In this document: piece after piece, positions 5,440 through 7,636 of the stretch
Layout of the letters: each line of letters starts with the position of its first letter
Position numbering within the stretch: the stretch's first letter is position 1
Assembly (NCBI GenBank): GCA_012513595.1
Contig: JAAZBY010000342.1
Span: 1-7,636, forward strand
Origin: Chloroflexota bacterium
Lineage (GTDB): Bacteria; Chloroflexota; Anaerolineae; UBA1429
Direction of reading: 5' to 3'
Length of the DNA: 7,636 nucleotides
Translations under genes and position numbers: made by a program
Notes under the pieces: model-generated
Databases searched by the model: none
What the model was told of the DNA's origin: nothing
What the model saw: the letters and a program-made list of their open reading frames with translations, nothing else

Positions 5440-6819
5440 TCAGGCCAGCAGGAGATAGGGCGATTCGATATAGCGCACCAGGCCCTGCAGGAAGCGGGCC
5501 GCCGGGGCGCCGTCCACCAGGCGATGGTCAAACGTCAGGCTGAGCCACATGACCTGGCGCACCTGCACCTCGTTGCCCACCGCTACCGGCTCGGGTCGGA
5601 TGCGCCCCACGCCGAGGATGGCACACTCGGGCAGGTTGATGATCGGCGTGAACATGTCCACCCCGAACATGCCCAGGTTGGTGATCGTAAAGTTGCCACC
5701 GGTCAGCTCGTCGGGGAGCGAGCGCCCCTCGCGGGCCTTGGCCACCAGCTCGCGGAAGCGCGTGGCCAGCTCGGCGACGCCCATGCGGTCGGCGTCGCGG
5801 ATCACCGGCACCAGCAGGCCCCGCTGCGAGTCGACCGCCAGCCCCAGGTTCACGCCCTCCAGCTGCCGGATGCCCCCCTCCTCCAGGCGGACGTTCATGT
5901 AGGGGAACTCGACCAGGCAGCGCGCGGTCATCACGGCCAGGAGGTCGTTGTAGCCCACGCTAAAGCCGAGCCGGCCGGCCAGGGCCGCCTTGAGCCGTTC
6001 ACGCACGGCCACCAGCTCGGTGGCGTCGACCATGGCGTGGAGGGTCACCGGGGCGGTGGTGTGCGCCGAGTGGCCCATGCGCTCGGCGATGATGGCGCGT
6101 ACGCCCGAAAGGGGCCGCAGCTCGCCCGCGGCGGGGCGCTCGGCCGCGAGCGGCCCGGGCACCTCTGCGGCCGTGGGGGCCATGGCGGCGGGGGCCGCCG
6201 CGGCGGCCACGTCGGCCTGGCGCACCCGCGGGCCGGCGGCGCTCACCCCGGCCAGCGGGATGCCCAGCCGCTCCGCCTCACGGCGGGCCAGCGGCGTGGC
6301 CGCCGGCTGCGCCGCCAGGTGGGCGAGGACGTCCTTCTCGACGATGCGCCCCTCGGGGCCGCTGCCGCGCAGCGCGCCGATCGCCACGCCGCGCTCACCG
6401 GCCAGGCGCCGGGCCCGCGGGGAGGCAAACACCCGCCCGGCAGGGGCCTCCTCGGGCGCAAAGGGCTCCGCGCCCTGCGCGCCTGGCTCCGCGAGAGCCT
6501 CTACGGCAGTCTCCGCGGCGGTCTCCGCCTCGGCCGCTTCGGGCTGACCGCTCTCGGCCAGCAGCGCGGAGATGTCCTCGTCGGGCTGGCCGATGATGGC
6601 CACCGGCGTGCCGACCGGCACCTTGATGCCCTTGTCCAGCAAGATGCGCCGCAGCACGCCCTTGGCCCGCGCTTCCACTTCCAGCACGGCCTTGTCTGAC
6701 TCGAGCGTAAAGAGCACGTCACCGCGGCTGACGGGGTCGCCCTCCGCCTTGAGCCACTCGACGATCAGGCCAGCCTCCATGGTCTGGCCCAGTTTGGGCA
6801 GGTTTACGACTGTAGCCAT
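5440..6819 (-). CDS. Dihydrolipoamide acyltransferase, E2 of a 2-oxoacid dehydrogenase complex
   Basis: A 459-residue E2 core subunit that moves an acyl group from the E1-generated lipoyl arm to CoA. Domains in order: one lipoyl domain (1-80) with lipoylation site K43 in ESDKA; an Ala/Glu/Pro linker (81-128); an E3/E1-binding domain (130-168, ASPRARRLA...GSGPEGRIVEKDV); a second, E3-binding-like segment (174-205, ATPLARREAERLG...VRQADV); an Ala/Pro linker; and the catalytic domain (about 236-459) with FDHRLVDG, active-site H432 and D436. The ATG at 6819 is chosen because GGGAG precedes it by five to six bases and the lipoyl domain begins at once. The longer open frame to 6999 overlaps E1-beta and is not domain-like. 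It lies 46 bp after E1-beta. Acyl specificity (acetyl, acetoin-derived or branched-chain) cannot be decided by eye, so no symbol is given. E3 is not in the window. Confidence 0.93.
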   Translation of the reverse strand: MATVVNLPKLGQTMEAGLIVEWLKAEGDPVSRGDVLFTLESDKAVLEVEARAKGVLRRILLDKGIKVPVGTPVAIIGQPDEDISALLAESGQPEAAEAETAAETAVEALAEPGAQGAEPFAPEEAPAGRVFASPRARRLAGERGVAIGALRGSGPEGRIVEKDVLAHLAAQPAATPLARREAERLGIPLAGVSAAGPRVRQADVAAAAAPAAMAPTAAEVPGPLAAERPAAGELRPLSGVRAIIAERMGHSAHTTAPVTLHAMVDATELVAVRERLKAALAGRLGFSVGYNDLLAVMTARCLVEFPYMNVRLEEGGIRQLEGVNLGLAVDSQRGLLVPVIRDADRMGVAELATRFRELVAKAREGRSLPDELTGGNFTITNLGMFGVDMFTPIINLPECAILGVGRIRPEPVAVGNEVQVRQVMWLSLTFDHRLVDGAPAARFLQGLVRYIESPYLLLA

Positions 6820-6865
6820 TCTGTCTCCCTTCGCGTGGTACCGCCGACCCTGGGGCGGCCGGTGG

Positions 6866-7636
6866 TCAGCGCAGCGCCTGGCGGATGCCGGCGATGATGG
6901 CGTCGACGTTGGGAATGGCCGCGTCTTCGAGGCTTTCGGCCATGGGCACGGGCACGTCCCGGGCGGCCACGCGCACGATCGGGGCGTCCAGCCAGTCAAA
7001 GGCAGTCTCGTTGATCTGGGCGATCAGCTCGCTGATGAAGGAGCCCGTCTTGTAGGCCTCCGTCACCCCGACCACGCGCCCCGTCTTGCGTACCGAGGCG
7101 ACCACCGTCTCCATGTCCAGCGGCTTGAGCGAGCGCAGGTCGACGACCTCGACGCTGATCCCCTCGGCGGCCAGCACCTCGGCGGCCTCCAGCGCGCGGA
7201 GCACCATGCGCGAGTAAGAGATCACCGTGACGTCGGTGCCCTCGCGCTTCACGTCGGCCAGGCCCAGCGGGATAGTATAGTCCTCGGCCGGCACCGGGCC
7301 CTTGTTGCCGTAGAGCATCTTGTGCTCGATGAACATCACCGGGTTGTCGTCGCGGATGGCCGCCTTGAGCAGGCCCTTGGCGTCGTACGGCGTGGCCGGC
7401 ATGACCACATAGATCCCGGGGAAGTGTGTCCACAGCGCCTCGAGGCTCTGGGAGTGGTGCGCGGCGATGCTGCGCCCCGCCCCACCCTCGGTGCGGACGA
7501 CCATGGGCACGCGGGTCTTGCCGCCGAACATGTAGCGGTTCTTGGCTCCCTGGTTGGCCAACTGGTCCATGGCCAGGGGGGTAAAGTCGACGTACATCAG
7601 CTCGGCCACGGGGCGCAGGCCGGTCATGGCCGCGCC
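6866..7636 (-). CDS. 2-oxoacid dehydrogenase E1 subunit beta (pyruvate/acetoin type), N-terminus off the window
   Basis: The visible 256 residues are the C-terminal three quarters of a TPP-dependent E1-beta; the frame stays open to the window edge. Typical stretches include GAAMTGLRPVAELMYVDF, the MFGGKTRVPMVVRT region, HHSQSLEALW with the catalytic-region His, MPATPYDAKGLL, EHKMLY, and the transketolase C-terminal domain (VISYSRMVLRALEAAE; VEVVDLRSLKPLD; KTGRVVGVTEA). The subunit pairs with E1-alpha to decarboxylate a 2-oxoacid (or cleave acetoin) and reductively acylate the lipoyl arm of the E2 encoded next. Missing are about the first 70-80 residues, including part of the TPP-binding region. 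E1-alpha is expected immediately beyond 7636. HHSQ instead of the common QHSQ also occurs, as far as I recall, in acetoin-type enzymes, but it does not settle the substrate. Confidence 0.92.
   Translation of the reverse strand, partial: GAAMTGLRPVAELMYVDFTPLAMDQLANQGAKNRYMFGGKTRVPMVVRTEGGAGRSIAAHHSQSLEALWTHFPGIYVVMPATPYDAKGLLKAAIRDDNPVMFIEHKMLYGNKGPVPAEDYTIPLGLADVKREGTDVTVISYSRMVLRALEAAEVLAAEGISVEVVDLRSLKPLDMETVVASVRKTGRVVGVTEAYKTGSFISELIAQINETAFDWLDAPIVRVAARDVPVPMAESLEDAAIPNVDAIIAGIRQALR

Noticed and set aside
5218..6699. 493-codon + strand open frame antisense to E2
   Set aside because: Its His/Gly/Arg-rich translation is the mirror of E2, whose lipoyl, binding and catalytic domains are all clear on the - strand.

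Overview
This GC-rich window (clearly well above 60% by eye) reads as ordinary bacterial chromosome. It carries five protein genes, one complete and one partial tRNA-Arg gene, and one conspicuous repeat. Neither tRNA encodes its CCA tail. The 2-oxoacid dehydrogenase E2 and the DUF4432 sugar-epimerase-like protein resemble what I remember from Chloroflexota-type genomes. That taxonomic placement is inference only and needs a database search. No phage, transposase, toxin-antitoxin or CRISPR locus is visible.

Left part, 1-2893 (+ strand). The window opens inside a tRNA-Arg(ACG), followed by a clean Rho-independent terminator. After a leader of about 170 bp with a good sigma70-type promoter comes mgtA, an 878-residue P-type Mg2+ ATPase with all catalytic motifs intact.

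Middle, 2890-4267. A divergent thymidylate synthase gene lies on the - strand. Its stop codon overlaps that of mgtA by four bases. Its 5' side borders a roughly 200-bp imperfect palindrome built from 9-bp ACAGGATTx units, reading one way in the left arm and the complementary way in the right arm. Next comes tRNA-Arg(CCG), with its own promoter and a 14-bp GC terminator hairpin.

Right part, 4287-7636 (- strand). This is a probable operon, transcribed right to left: E1-beta of a 2-oxoacid dehydrogenase (its N-terminus lies beyond the window), E2 acyltransferase with one lipoyl domain and two E3-binding-like segments, and then a DUF4432 protein. E1-alpha would be expected just beyond 7636. E1-beta and E2 together convert a 2-oxoacid (pyruvate, acetoin-type or branched-chain) to acyl-CoA. 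The role of DUF4432 beside them is unknown.

I found no convincing new multi-gene system. The items most worth following up are the 9-bp-periodic palindrome, the divergent ThyA, the doubled E3-binding segment of E2, and the DUF4432 gene following E2.
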